Shown piece by piece: positions 31,047-41,455 of a DNA stretch of 64,000 bases. This DNA is from Pelomyxa schiedti (taxonomy: Eukaryota; Evosea; Pelobiontida; Pelomyxidae): the NCBI GenBank assembly GCA_020536535.1, contig JAHLWZ010000837.1:23986-87985 (forward strand). Direction: 5' to 3'. The translations under genes were made by a program, and so were the position numbers. Below the pieces are notes generated by a model. That model ran no database searches and was not told the origin of the DNA. It saw only the letters and a program-made list of their open reading frames with translations. The stretch's first letter is position 1. Each line of letters starts with the position of its first letter.

Positions 31047-31649
31047 TTATGACTGCTGATGCTTGGCAACACACGTGGATGTATCCAAGTGCAAATAGTG
31101 AAGAAATTTCCTCCTAGCAGCAATTGCCTGAGCCAGCCACTGCAGTTCTTCAAGTAATTGCTCTTGGTCCCTGAATTCAGCCAACCTGCCACTGGTTGCA
31201 AACTCTGAGATAAATCTCACTGGATCAAATTCGGTCTGTGTCGATTCGGTTTTCATCAGGCCTGCGCTCTTGGTCCTCCTTTCTTCCGGGTTATTTGTGT
31301 TGACATTCCTTGCCGGATTGGGTTTCGCCGTTTGCGACTTGGCGGCGTTTGATTTTGACTGGGCCAATTGTGCTCGTTCTTGATGGAGGAGACCCTCGTT
31401 GTCTGTCAAAGAAAAGGAGGCCATATGTGCAGGGACACCGGTGTCACTAGAGTCCAGTTGCGACGATTGAGGCCAGCGAGGTGGACCAAATGTAGTAGAA
31501 CCGTAGTCCTTTGGCCAGATCAATTCCCTCACTGCACGTGGACCTTCAATCGATTCCACAATTGACTCGTAATCTAGTCGCACAGACAACAACGCCTCCC
31601 TCGATACACCAGCCCGTTTCATCGACGAAATAGGTAGTTCTATCTCCAA
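31047..31649 (-). CDS. Unrecognised 200-aa protein with C-terminal coiled coil
   Basis: Single exon from the ATG at 31649 (MEIELPISSMKRAG) to TAA at 31049-31047. The middle is low-complexity (Ala, Ser, Lys, Asn, Thr). The last 60 residues (RFISEFATSGRLAEFRDQEQ onward) look helical and could form a coiled coil. I see no known domain. It lies divergently 91 bp from the start of the U2 snRNA gene, so the two may share an upstream region. Confidence 0.6.
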   Translation of the reverse strand: MEIELPISSMKRAGVSREALLSVRLDYESIVESIEGPRAVRELIWPKDYGSTTFGPPRWPQSSQLDSSDTGVPAHMASFSLTDNEGLLHQERAQLAQSKSNAAKSQTAKPNPARNVNTNNPEERRTKSAGLMKTESTQTEFDPVRFISEFATSGRLAEFRDQEQLLEELQWLAQAIAARRKFLHYLHLDTSTCVAKHQQS

Positions 31650-31740
31650 AATCCTTTCTAAAGGTTATCAATTCACCGATCCCATAACCGGGACAATCAG
31701 GTGGGGGGGTAGTCTCGAGGGAACCGAGAAAACCAAATTC

Positions 31741-31955
31741 ATACCTTCTCGGCCTTTTGGCTAAGATCAAGTGTAGTATCTGTTCTTTTCAGCTTAATAT
31801 CTGAAAGCTGCCCATTGGGTAGCATCGATATTAAACTTATTTTTCGTGGGGTCGCTGGGGGTGCCTGCTTGGTGGTGGGGCTTGCTCCGCCGCCTTGTTG
31901 GGTGCCCTCCTGATTGCCCAGGCACTGCACTGCCGCCTCGTGTGGTCAGCCCCAC
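31741..31955 (+). ncRNA. U2 spliceosomal RNA
   Basis: Begins ATACCTTCTCGGCCTTTTGG, the nearly invariant 5' end of U2, with the stem I loop, then the branch-point recognition sequence GTAGTA at 31773-31778 and the conserved run to AATATCTGAAA. A Sm-type site (ATTTTTC, 31839-31845) follows; the usual last base is G. The 3' domain contains a stem-loop with GGGGCTTGCTCC at about 31877-31888, and is closed by GTGGGG (31846-31851) pairing with CCCCAC (31950-31955), so I end the RNA there. At about 215 nt it is slightly longer than human U2. No TATA box is visible about 27 bp upstream, unlike the nearby U5 gene. Confidence 0.95.
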
Positions 31956-31959
31956 TTTT
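31895..31959 (+). repeat. 65-bp direct repeat, copy 1 (U2 3' domain)
   Basis: This segment of U2, from TTGTTGGG to CCCCACTTTT, recurs without a mismatch at 32093-32157, 198 bp downstream. Confidence 0.95.
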
Positions 31960-32000
31960 TCAGAACAAAGAAAAAAACCTTACTTCTCCAGGTCTCTGTA

Positions 32001-32157
32001 AAACCTACCACTAATCGAATGGGACCCTGAGAGAGGCGGTTAAGGGGACACCAATAACTGATTCTAATACCTTGAGAAAGTGGGGCACAACATTGTTGGG
32101 TGCCCTCCTGATTGCCCAGGCACTGCACTGCCGCCTCGTGTGGTCAGCCCCACTTTT
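32001..32157 (+). ncRNA. Putative structured RNA with a U2-identical 3' domain
   Basis: Not a known family to me. The first part (32001-32078: AAACCTACCACTAAT, GGGACCCTGAGAG, then ATAACTGATTCTA and CCTTGAGAAAG) is shared with a second copy at 32231-32320. The 3' part carries an exact 65-bp copy of the U2 3' domain (32093-32157) and, like U2, is closed by GTGGGG (32080-32085) with CCCCAC (32148-32153). The change in flanking sequence between GTGGGG and the shared 65 bp (GCACAACA here, a different and longer sequence in U2) keeps the closing stem. It lacks the U2 branch-point element and any obvious Sm site. The exact 5' end is unknown. It could be a functional RNA or a rearranged snRNA pseudogene. 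Confidence 0.5.
32093..32157 (+). repeat. 65-bp direct repeat, copy 2
   Basis: Exact second copy of the U2 3' end (first copy 31895-31959), placed at the 3' end of the unidentified structured RNA. Confidence 0.95.
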
Positions 32158-32230
32158 AATAACAAATATAAACAAAGGTTATTTCAGTGCTAAGTACGGT
32201 GCGAATCGCTGATGGATTCCCGGATTGGTG

Positions 32231-32320
32231 AAACCTACCACTAATCTCATGGGACCCTGAGAGTGATTCAGGCGACACCTATAACTGATTCTAGTGCCTT
32301 GAGAAAGTGCACAACATGGT
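32231..32320 (+). ncRNA. Second copy of the novel RNA segment, lacking the U2-like end
   Basis: Starts AAACCTACCACTAAT and matches 32001-32092 closely, with changes mainly in one loop region. Here CCTGA pairs with TCAGG (32025-32042) around GAGTGAT, while in the first copy the same place can pair CCCT with AGGG. A hairpin kept by different bases suggests selection on structure. Both copies share ATAACTGATTCTA and CCTTGAGAAAGTG and end in CACAACAT, but this copy then runs into unrelated A/C-rich sequence, not the U2 3' domain. It may be a separate RNA gene or a decayed duplicate. The rest of the 32320-32540 interval holds nothing else I can name. Confidence 0.4.
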
Positions 32321-32542
32321 AGTGGGCGTTAACCAAAGCAATACAAACAACTAACTCTTGTGTTTGAATCCTGGCTTCTTACTCCTCACAACAGGTAAAA
32401 CAACAACCGGCATCACCCCAGCACACCTCACAGTGTGGTGGTCTCTATCCAAACCCAATCTTGTAGTTTTTCCGGGAAAACTTTTCTTTCCCAGAAGTGA
32501 ACCATGATCGATCTCCCATAATGTAACTGACTGTCACGGGGG

Positions 32543-32549
32543 TATAAAG
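32543..32549 (+). promoter_or_regulatory. TATA box of the U5 gene
   Basis: TATAAAG lies 27 bp upstream of the inferred U5 start (about 32570), the usual spacing for a TATA element. Confidence 0.6.
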
Positions 32550-32569
32550 ACCGATAGAGCCTAGAGTCG

Positions 32570-32705
32570 ATCAAATCACCGGCGCAGGGCCAGGCGCATA
32601 ACGTTTTTGTCATTCGCCTTTTACTAATGAGCAACCGTGCTCCTGGTCGTCATTAAATGCGCTTTGATCACGTATTTTTGTGATTGAGAGGGGCAACCCT
32701 CTCTC
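32570..32705 (+). ncRNA. U5 spliceosomal RNA
   Basis: Contains the U5 loop 1 sequence CGCCTTTTACTAA (about 32615-32627), which contacts exon ends during splicing. It sits on a long stem: GATCAAA (32569-32575) with TTTGATC (32663-32669), GCGCAT with ATGCGC, and GTCATT with AATGAG-type pairing at the loop. A Sm site ATTTTTG (32674-32680) follows, then a perfect 3' hairpin GAGAGGG-GCAA-CCCTCTC (32686-32703). This is the standard U5 order. A TATA box stands 27 bp upstream. The outer ends are set by the pairing, so they may be off by a few bases. Confidence 0.92.
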
Positions 32706-32801
32706 CTCTTTAAAAAACAAATTAATTAATTCCGCTAATTCAACACAAGCCCCCGACTTTCCTACATACTAGCAATACAATCCAACAACTTGTAAAAACT
32801 C

Positions 32802-33743
32802 TTATGTGCAACAGGTTGATAGGCTGTGCTTGTGTGGTGCTGGCGTGTTCTTTCTCCTTTTTTTTGTATCGTTGTCTGGGGTTGTTCCTACTACTTGTCT
32901 GACAGTCAATGTTGAGTGAGCCGCCTTAGAAGCAAGCCTTGCATACTCAGGGCGACACTTGTCCAGTTCTTCTGGTGACAAGTGCTCCACAATGTCACGG
33001 GCCAAGTACAAAAATGCTTCCCCTACACCAATGTCACGTTTGGCTGATGCTTCAAAGTATTCCACGTTTGCGTTCTGTGCCATGGCAAGTGCATCACTTG
33101 ATGTGACAATTCGGTCCCCTCTGTCAATCTTTTTTTTGTTGTTGTTTCATTTAACACACCAAATTCTGAAGACTACAAAGAGAGAGCTATCTACCTTGTT
33201 CCCTACAATGCAAAACCTGATATTCTGGGGCGCATACAAACGAAGCTCTTCTATCCACGCTTGTATTTTGAAGAAGCTTCTCAAGTCAGTTACATCATAG
33301 ACTAGAAGGGCTCCCTGGGAGGAGTGATAGTAGCTACGTGTAATGCACCTGAAAAGGCAAAGACCCTTGATCATTTTATATACAAACTACTCTGGATAAC
33401 ATACCTAAATCGCTCCTGACCCGCAGAATCCCATATCTAGTTGTATACATGTTATATTGTACACATTTAAACACAGCAAATACCTGCAGCTGGAGGCGTT
33501 TACCGCACACAGTCAGTTTCTTTGTGAAGTAGTCAACACCAATCGTTGAGGCTGTCGATGTGTAGTCAAATGTATCATTTGCATATCTTGCAGCAAGTGC
33601 TTTCGTCAAGAGTCAGAAAAGACTTTGTGGAACAATTGAGTCCAATGCACACCTGATTTGCCCACTCCCGATTCACCCAAGAGTATTATCCTGATGTTAT
33701 ATTCGTGTGGCTGGTTGTCGTCTCCTGTGTGTCCCCTGCCCAT
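32802..33743 (-). CDS. Rab-type small GTPase
   Basis: Membrane-traffic GTPase on the minus strand with five or more exons. The ATG near 33743 begins MGRGHTGDDNQPHEYN, followed by the P-loop ILLGESGVGKS. Later exons give the switch I region (YTSTASTIGVDYFTKKL), WDSAGQERF (the usual Rab form has WDTAGQERF), RSYYHSSQGALLVYDVTD, the guanine motif VGNKVD and the EASAKRD SAK motif. The C-terminus ends HSLSTCCT; the two Cys are probable geranylgeranylation sites, though the single residue after them is not the commonest arrangement. The tail is Lys/Arg/Pro-rich. The Rab subfamily is uncertain. Confidence 0.92.
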
Positions 33744-33928
33744 CCAAGCTTGGCTTTTTTTTTGTTTGTCCTCGTCATCATCCACTTCCCACCAAAATTA
33801 GGCGGGGTACAAATAAAATGCCACCCTGTTTTGCTGTTTACTCTTTGTTGTTTTCTTGCCACTTTTGAAGAAAGGTTGCAGGTGGGACTCTCGATGGTCG
33901 AGATCAGCTCACTGGAAATTTTTCCCGA

Positions 33929-35951
33929 ATGGAAGTTCACACTCCAAAAATGAAACGATAGCCCAACAACAAACACACGATTCAAAGTTGGCCAACACCG
34001 AAGCAACCAAGTGGAGCCAACCCCTGTTCCCGCCCCCGCCGCCGCCCCCTCCCCCATCCGCGGCCCTCCCTCCCCCGCAGTCCTCGCCCGGGTCCGCCGC
34101 CTCCCCCTCCTCCTGCTCCTCGGCCTCCTCCACCGCCGCCGCCTCAGCCTCCTGCTCGCCGGCACCCCCGTCCTCCACAGCCACCCCCGCGTCGCACCCA
34201 CACCGCCCCCAAGGGCTACCTCCCCCAGGGCTCCAACAGGCGCCAGCACAAGCACTCGCAGCCAGACCAGCAGCAACAGCAGTCGGCGGCCCAGCAGGAC
34301 GCGCCCCCGGGGGCCCAGCCGGAGCAGCAGCCGCACCAGCAGCAACCGCAAGTGGACACCATCGTGGACCTAGTGCGGCAGCTCGATGAGCAGATCAAGG
34401 CTCAGCTGCGGGCGCTAGAGCGGGAGCGGGCGGCCATCGAGGCCCAGCGGGCCGAGGCCATGTCGCAGACCCAGGCGGCCCGCGAGGCCCTCGAGCGCGA
34501 GAAGACCGACTGGGCCGCGATGGCAAAAAAGCTGGACTTGGCCACTAGGGGCTCCTCTCCAAACAACAGGCTGTATCATACCTCTACGTGCTCGTGTGCC
34601 TGTGCTGCTGGGAATTCAGTAAATTCTGCAAGTTCTGGTTCTGGTTCTGCTTCTGCTTCTGCTTCTATGTATGGGACTAGTGAGGATTCCATACCTATTC
34701 CAATACCTATACCGGAACCTAGCAGTAGTTCTGTTGTGACTGGGACGAGTCCGTTGAGCGGTATTCTCTCGGCTTCTTCTTCGACGACCTCTTCAGTTCT
34801 TGCACCGCCGTCGATGGTAAATGTTCCACCTCCTCAGTCTCCACCACCTCCCCCGCTGCCGCCATTATCACCGCTATTGCAACCAACAAGCACCAACTCT
34901 GCTGTAGCCACAAACAGTTCCAGCAGTTCTGGGTGTAATTGCACATCACCCTCATTGGTAGTCAGGCTAGATGTTGGTGGTCAGTCATTTGCCACTACAA
35001 TGTGCACACTTACTTCTGTGGAGGGTTCGTTTTTCCATGCTATGTTTGCTTCTGGACGGTTCACTCCTGTTCCACAGAAAGATGGTATGTTCTTTTTTCG
35101 GTACTAATGTGATTCACATACTTTTCTTGCAGGAAGCTACTTCATTGACCGCGACTCCACCGTATTTAGGCATGTACTGAATTACCTTCGCGGGCAACAG
35201 CTTAACCTTCACCGCCTTGCACTCGGGGACCTTGAGCAACTTGCCGATGATGCAGCTTTCTTCGGACTTCCCAAACTTGAGGAGGTACCTTTAGTGCCTT
35301 CGGTTTACCCATATCTCATATCAACAAAAGGAGGTCAGGCTAGCACTCGAGCAGCACGAAGCCACAGGCGAACCCAAGCAGAGCCCATGCGGGCCGTTCC
35401 GCCCAGGCCCGAATTACACCCCGAGCGATTCCAACTTCACGGTGAGGAAAATCAGCGGGTCCCGGGCTTGGGACGTGACAGCCCTCGGCGCCCTGCAGCT
35501 GTTCACCGAGAGCCCAAGCCCGAGCCCGAGCGCCAGCAGCAGCTCCTCGGCCGCAACGCCCGCGAGCACCGCGAACAGCTCCAAGACCGAGGCCCGCTGG
35601 GGCGTGCAAATACGGCAGGGGGTTCACATCATGGTGGGGATTGCTCCCGGGACCATAGACCAGAGCGCGCCGTGCAACTACACCAAGGCCGGGTGGTTCT
35701 TCTACACCCACTCTTCTACGCTGCACTCTGCACACGGGCAGTCACACACTTGCTACTCGGATACTGGGCAGCTGGCCACCAACAGCGTGGTGGGTGTTGT
35801 GGCAAACAGGGACCTGGGGACTATATCTTTCATTGTGAATGGAAAGCAGTTTGGAACCGCGTATTCTGGGGTGCCATTCACTACACAACAGCTCTACCCC
35901 TGTGTGCTCCTCTATGCCGCCGGCGATTGTGTATCAATGATTGCATTGTAG
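33929..35951 (+). CDS. BTB/POZ (KCTD-like) - SPRY protein
   Basis: A coiled-coil segment (IVDLVRQLDEQIKAQLRAL, from about 34360) is followed by Ser-rich linkers, a T1-type BTB domain starting VVRLDVGGQSFATTM near 34960 and continuing in the next exon (SYFIDRDSTVFRHVLNYLRG), then a SPRY domain (VVANRDLGTISFIVNGKQFG near 35800) to TAG at 35949. BTB domains of this kind often recruit CUL3. The start is unresolved: the coding frame is open from 33962 but has no in-frame ATG before 34460. One solution is the ATG at 33929 with a 69-nt intron (33935-34003) that removes an in-frame TAG, giving a Pro/Gln-rich N-terminus; its donor (gttcac) is weak. The gene diverges from the Rab gene. Confidence 0.75.
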
Positions 35952-36128
35952 TCAATAAATAACCTAATTTCTTACAAGAACTAACGCAAAGCCATTCTTA
36001 CCCAAACAACGAAAAAAAAAACGGAGCGAGCCTACGAGCATCGAACTGGCGCTCTCTGTGCGAACAAAAGAGAAAAGGGAAATAAATGAAGCAAATCACC
36101 TAAAAAAGACTGTAGTGTAGATCGATCC

Positions 36129-39100
36129 ATGAGCCACGGACACGCACGGCGAACATCATCACCATCCACGCCCACGCACGCGCCGCTGCTGTCGCCGCCG
36201 CCCACGCCCACCACGCCCCCGCCGTCGCCCCTCGCGCCGTCGTCCCCCTCCTGGCCCGCCGCGGACGCCGACGGCGGGGACGGCGACCCGGCGCTCCCCT
36301 CGCTCCCGTTCCAGCCGGCTTTCTCGCTGTCCGCCGCCGCCTCCTCCTCCTCCGGGCGGGCCCAGCCCCCGCACAGGCGCATCAGCGGCACCCGCACCAT
36401 CTCCCTGACGTCGCTGTCGTCGGCGCAGCAGCAGCACAACAACAACAACCATAACAGCCAGCACCCCCACTCGCCAGGCGGGGGCTCGTCGCTGTCGTCG
36501 GCGCACTGCAGCAGCAGCACAAACTTTGGCAGTTTTGGCGGCGGGGGCTACGGCGGCGGCAACGGCAACGGCAGCAACATCCCATCATCGCCTTGCAGCA
36601 CTAGCACCGGACGCGGTGGAAATGGCCTGAGTGCACGTGGGATTGAGGCACTGGCTAGAATTGCGGCTGCCAAGGGGGTTTATACACAGAACCCTACTTT
36701 GGACAACTTGCGCACTTATGCTGACACCCTCGCTGCCTCGAAACACCATCCTGAATATGATGTGATTGTCCCCCTCTTTTTTTTTTTTCTTCCTTTCAGA
36801 GAACCTAGTTATGACCTTAACTTGGTTGTATTCTTCTCTATGCAGGTACAAAGACAGGTGGTATTGGATGGAGATGCTTTGAAACAGAGCATACTGCTCC
36901 GTAATCACCTATTTAATCCTTTTTTGGATCCTCCTGTTTCCCTCAACGAATCTATCCCGAAGGGCCGACGCCTTCCACCACCTCCACCTCACTCCTTCTA
37001 TCATTTGCAAATGAAAAAATCCACCAGTGATGAATCTCAGTCTGGGTATATCACAGGCAAGGGTGAAGGGGCTGTGAGTGCCTATTCTGATGATTTGGGT
37101 ACCAGAAGGGGCAATTATGCTGCTGATGATGAAGAAGGAGATAGTGTGCCTTCCGGTGGAGAAGACAATGCTGAGAACACTCCTGAATTGAGAGATGAAA
37201 ATATACCGTCTAACCACAGGCGGTGGTATGATGAGTACCAGGAAGCTCTTGAAATGCCGTTCAACGAACCTCAGGACAGATTGATAAGGTACACTTATTT
37301 TCTATTTTACTGTACCTAAATATTCCTAGATCTAATCGGATTCGGGATATAGCGCTAGCATTTGTGGAATGTGCCTTGGAAAAAGGAAGGACTATAATAA
37401 CCGAAGCCTTTCTTCCCCCGTCCAAGCAAACAATAAAGCCTCTCACATGTAAGTTTATTGATAGAAAATGATCAGTATTTAACCACGCCAAGCAACAACA
37501 GGAGTAGCAGGGGGGGCAAAGTACCTCATAGATGGGATTTTCTTCAAAGTACTCCAAACCACCTAATATTCAAAAGAATGTGACCTTCCTTCCTAAGTTT
37601 GCAACTGATTTGCATGGACTGTATGGGGGCGATGAATTTGCCATGAAAGCTGCTGGGCATGAGTTACTTAGTATAACAGAGATCCTGAACTGCAATATTC
37701 CAAAACTTTGTGTACCGTGTGTAAAATTCTTTTTTGACCGTTGTTAATGGTTGGCAGACTTGTTGCTCTGATTGATTTCTGTGGATTTAGGTTAATTGCA
37801 ACCTCGGAGTTACCAATCGATCCTGGCACTCTTGAAGTATCCCTACCTCTCCCTAGATTCCTCTAACATGCACAGTATGGCAGTGCGGACGGAGGAAAAA
37901 CTGTGCACTCAAGAGATTCGGAGGTTTCTCGAACCTGTTTTCATATCAATGTGCTCCAAAATTAATATCAGAACAGATTGCTGTAAAAATGGAGCAAGTG
38001 GGTAGGATTTTGAACCTCAAAGGTTTCACCACTGCACTACTGAAATGCTCTTCTAATAACACCGCTAGCACACAAAGTCGGACCCACAGACAACATGAAA
38101 GTTCTCCATGGTCCTTGTGATATTGAAGTGTAAGCTCCAATTCGTATGCGGTTTGTAATTACTGTCAAGGCATCGTGCACACGATGGAAGAATTTATGTT
38201 CTTGATGCAGCTCGTCTCTGTCCACCAGAACCTCCTTTAGAGTTGTTGCTATCTCCCAGTGTGCTGTTTTTAATCAAGTTTTAGGGGCTGCAAAGGGGCC
38301 CACCTCTACAGGTTGTTGAGACCAGAGCTTGTGAAATGTAGCCCCACTCCTCTGTGTTCAGGTCTTTCTATTTAGAATGGGTTTACCTATTCACGTTAAC
38401 AAGACGCCTTCACTCCTTTTGGCCGGGATCAGCGAGATGAACATGATAAAGAAGTCAAGGCAGCACACGTAATTTCTGCTACTTTTTGAAAAACCATCCC
38501 ACAGCCTACAGGATAAACTGCTTCGCGAAATTATTCCGAAATTTGCTATCAGAATAAATCAGAAAGTTAAGAAATATGTTGGACAATCGGTTGTACAAAT
38601 CTTCGAGCAATTGCAGTTGATAGATGAAATGCACCGAGAAGGCATCAACTTAAGGTTTGCAAACTTGGCCTAAATTTGTGGGGTTTGAAAGGGGAATGCA
38701 CAAGAACCTAAAAGCTTAAGCGTAAAGGCATCTGTATTTATTGAAGAAGTCAGACAACATTGTGTTAGATGTGCGACTGGCACAAATTATTAATACGGAA
38801 ATAATCTTCAGAAAGATTAAAAATAGGTTCTGCCACTCTTGTTTTTTCTGCCACTCATTTTACGTTAGATTGAGAGAGTTTATGCGCTGTCAGTTAAAAA
38901 GAACAGCAATGAATCCACCAAAGCGAAAACATGTACATGGCAATAAACCTGCACACCAACCTTACCATTAATAGTCCGATCATTATGTTGATGTAGCAGA
39001 AATTGCAAATTTACTTAATACCTTAATCTGCTGCTCAATTATACAGTCACTTACAACCGAAGGAATAAATGTGCAATTATTATTACTTAGGCTGCAGTCT

Positions 39101-40355
39101 ACTGTAATGAAGGTGTATTTACTTCCCCGTTGCTCTTTTATTTATTTTCTATAGTTTTCCAAAGACGTCATTGCACATGTAACAGAGGGAGCTCTTTTAT
39201 CACCGGAAGATTTTACCATCACTCCCAGAGTGCGCCAATAATCTCAACCACTTTGTCAATTACGAAAGAGTTAATTCCCTACAGGTTAAACACACCAACA
39301 CTGTACCATATGAAGAAGGGGTTGCCCTATATCAGCAAGCAAGACTTCTCCCACACCACAATGCAGATATACTTCTTCAAGCTGCAGCCGAAAAATTCCA
39401 GCAAGTACCGAATTGAGTGATATCCACCTTAAAATTCACCCATTGTGAAGGCTCTTCAAACAACACCCGACGATTATAGGATTCTTACGCACTTCGGCAT
39501 TCTCCTCGTTGAGCGGGCAAAATATCAAGTAGATGACAAAAAAGAAGAACTCTTCAAGGCAGCCATTGAAAAATTCAAGTGACTTCCGCCTTTGTCATAT
39601 TTGTTTCCCCTTACTCCAAAATAAGGTCGGCAACCAAAATTAAGCGCAATGACTACTATACTCTCTTCCATTGGGCTGATACACTCAAGCAGTGGGCAGC
39701 TCACTTAACTTCAGCTCCTCAACACAACACAACACAACCCGGTGAAGGCAGCCTGCAGGTTGCACCTTCATCCCCATCCACCTCACCTTCCACCACCCCA
39801 GTGCAACCAGTAGACCAACCAAATTCAGACAGTATCCCAGGTCCAGGCACAATAAATGGACCTCCTAATAAGGAATCACCAACGGCAGCTTTACTTCTTG
39901 CCCAAGCAGAAGAAAAGCTCAAAGAAGCCAATCTCTTTGGAAAGAGATGGTTCTGGAATACTCTGGAAACTAACGGGGCCAAGTCAATATTTGACAACAA
40001 ACCCCCAGGAACCTTCTTCATACGAAGTAGCAACTCCCGCCCAGGACTATTTGTTCTGTCGTTTACACCATTACAAGCAGTAAGTCTTTTCAGGGTTTTT
40101 TTCCTCTGCACTAACCTGTGGTTGTTCCCCACAGACAGAACGCAGAGTAAGAAACGTTCTGATTGAAGAAACTGCCGATGGCCGGTACTTTCTATCTAGT
40201 GAAAGTACACAGGTTTTTCCACCTATAATTTCTACTGTGAAAGTGCCTACTGATGTAAACTCAACCAAAACATCCAGTACTATGATACTCTAGAGGACTT
40301 GGTTATAGCCAAAGTACGTGAAGGCTATGAACCCATATTACGCGAGTGGATATAG
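36129..40355 (+). CDS. Clu-domain-like protein with C-terminal SH2 domain
   Basis: The ATG at 36129 opens a GC-rich, Pro/Ser-rich first exon. Then IEALARIAAAKGVYTQNPTL and a conserved stretch with RWYDEYQEALEMPF near 37225. The middle resembles Clu-family cores: MKVLHGPCDIEV near 38095, DGRIYVLDAARLCPPEPPLE near 38185-38240, FGRDQRDEHDKEVKAA near 38420. Downstream exons include helical repeat-like segments (YRILTHFGILLVERAKYQVD near 39475). The last exons hold an SH2 domain: KRWFWNTLETNG, then GTFFIRSSNSRPGLFVLSF near 40008-40064, with the phosphotyrosine-binding Arg in FFIRSS, and ending ILREWI then TAG at 40353. About 20 short exons are inferred. The Clu assignment rests on these motifs by eye. 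Confidence 0.75.
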
Positions 40356-40433
40356 TGAGGAACACTCACCCATCACCACCGTCGTTTTCTAAGTTTCTTT
40401 TCTACAACTTCCAATTCTTTTTCGGTCCACGAA

Positions 40434-41455
40434 ATGACATGCCGTGAAATCAGCATTGATTGTCCCTTCGACACAGAGGTCGAGTACTATCCTGGTGATG
40501 GGTACATCGAAACCAAGGTTCATGGTGTTATGCGGTGTTTGTGAATGCGTGGGTTTTCGTGTTTGTGAATGCGACGTTTCAAGGAAAACGTGAGACTCAC
40601 CACACTGTACAACGATATTGTACTATACTATGACAGAGAGAAAACGTATTGAGTAAGAAGGCAACTCTGAGTGGTCAGCAGTACATCAAGCTGGCCCGTC
40701 ATGTGGTGATCAAAGAAGGGGCAGTTGTGAGAGGCGATCTGGCACCAGTCACCATTGGCCAGTACACAATGCTGCAGCCCAATGTATCCATCAAGCCCCC
40801 TTCACACAACAGGCCACCATCCTCTGCCCCAGCAGCAACTCCGACACCTTCATCACAACCACCCCAAAACACAACAACAACAACAGCAGCAACAGCATCA
40901 ATAGGCGCAAGTGACACTGCTACTAACACAACAACAACCACAACAGCAGCGGCATCAACAGGCGCAAGTGACACTGCCACCACTACTGGTACTGCTAGTA
41001 GTACTATGCCATTGGATTCCAACTTGACTTTGGCGTCATCACCATCTCAGGAAAACACTGCTGCTGCATATACACCTGTAACGGTTGGCTCTTATGTCTT
41101 CATTGATGTGTGTATCCATACTTTGGGCCACACTCCCTCACTAATTCGACCTTACTTCTTACATATTGCCCCTTGACCAAAACAGAACAACTCAGTTATT
41201 GAAGCAGCAAGCATTGGCTCATTTGTACGGATTGGTCAGAATGCTGTGATTGGGTCTGGTTGCATCATTAAGGACTGTTGCTTGATTGCAGCTGGTGCAG
41301 TACTGCCCTCACGGTCTGTTGTTGCCCCATATACAGTCATTAGGGGTGACCCTGCTACATCTGGGGAGAGGCTGCCTTATTCTTTCAGGGATATGCAAAT
41401 GCAATTCGTTCTCATGAAGTTTGACTCCTTCAGAAATGCAAACCTGAAAAGCTGA
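40434..41455 (+). CDS. DCTN5: Dynactin subunit 5 (p25) with a large low-complexity insertion
   Basis: Pointed-end dynactin subunit with a left-handed beta-helix of hexapeptide repeats, linking dynein to cargo. The ATG at 40434 begins MTCREISIDCPFDTEVEYY, and YIETK matches the family N-terminus. After an intron, hexapeptide turns follow: LSGQQYIKLARHVVIKEGAV, VRGDLAPVTIGQYTMLQPNV, then after an insertion VTVGSYVFID, SVIEAASIGSFVRIGQNAVI, GSGCIIKDCCLIAAGAVLPS, SVVAPYTVIRGDPA. Between SIKPP and YTPVTVG sits about 75 residues of Thr/Ser/Ala/Asn-rich sequence in the place where the human protein has only a short loop. Coding ends with TGA at 41453. Confidence 0.88.

Noticed and set aside
33686-34373. 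Long minus-strand ORF and alternative plus-strand ORFs opposite the Pro-rich BTB gene start
   Set aside because: GC-rich antisense frames with no domains. They contain only Arg/Leu/Pro runs.
36023-36060. GTTCGATGC-like element resembling a tRNA T-loop (minus strand)
   Set aside because: The flanking bases do not form a T-stem or a 7-bp acceptor stem and no anticodon arm follows.
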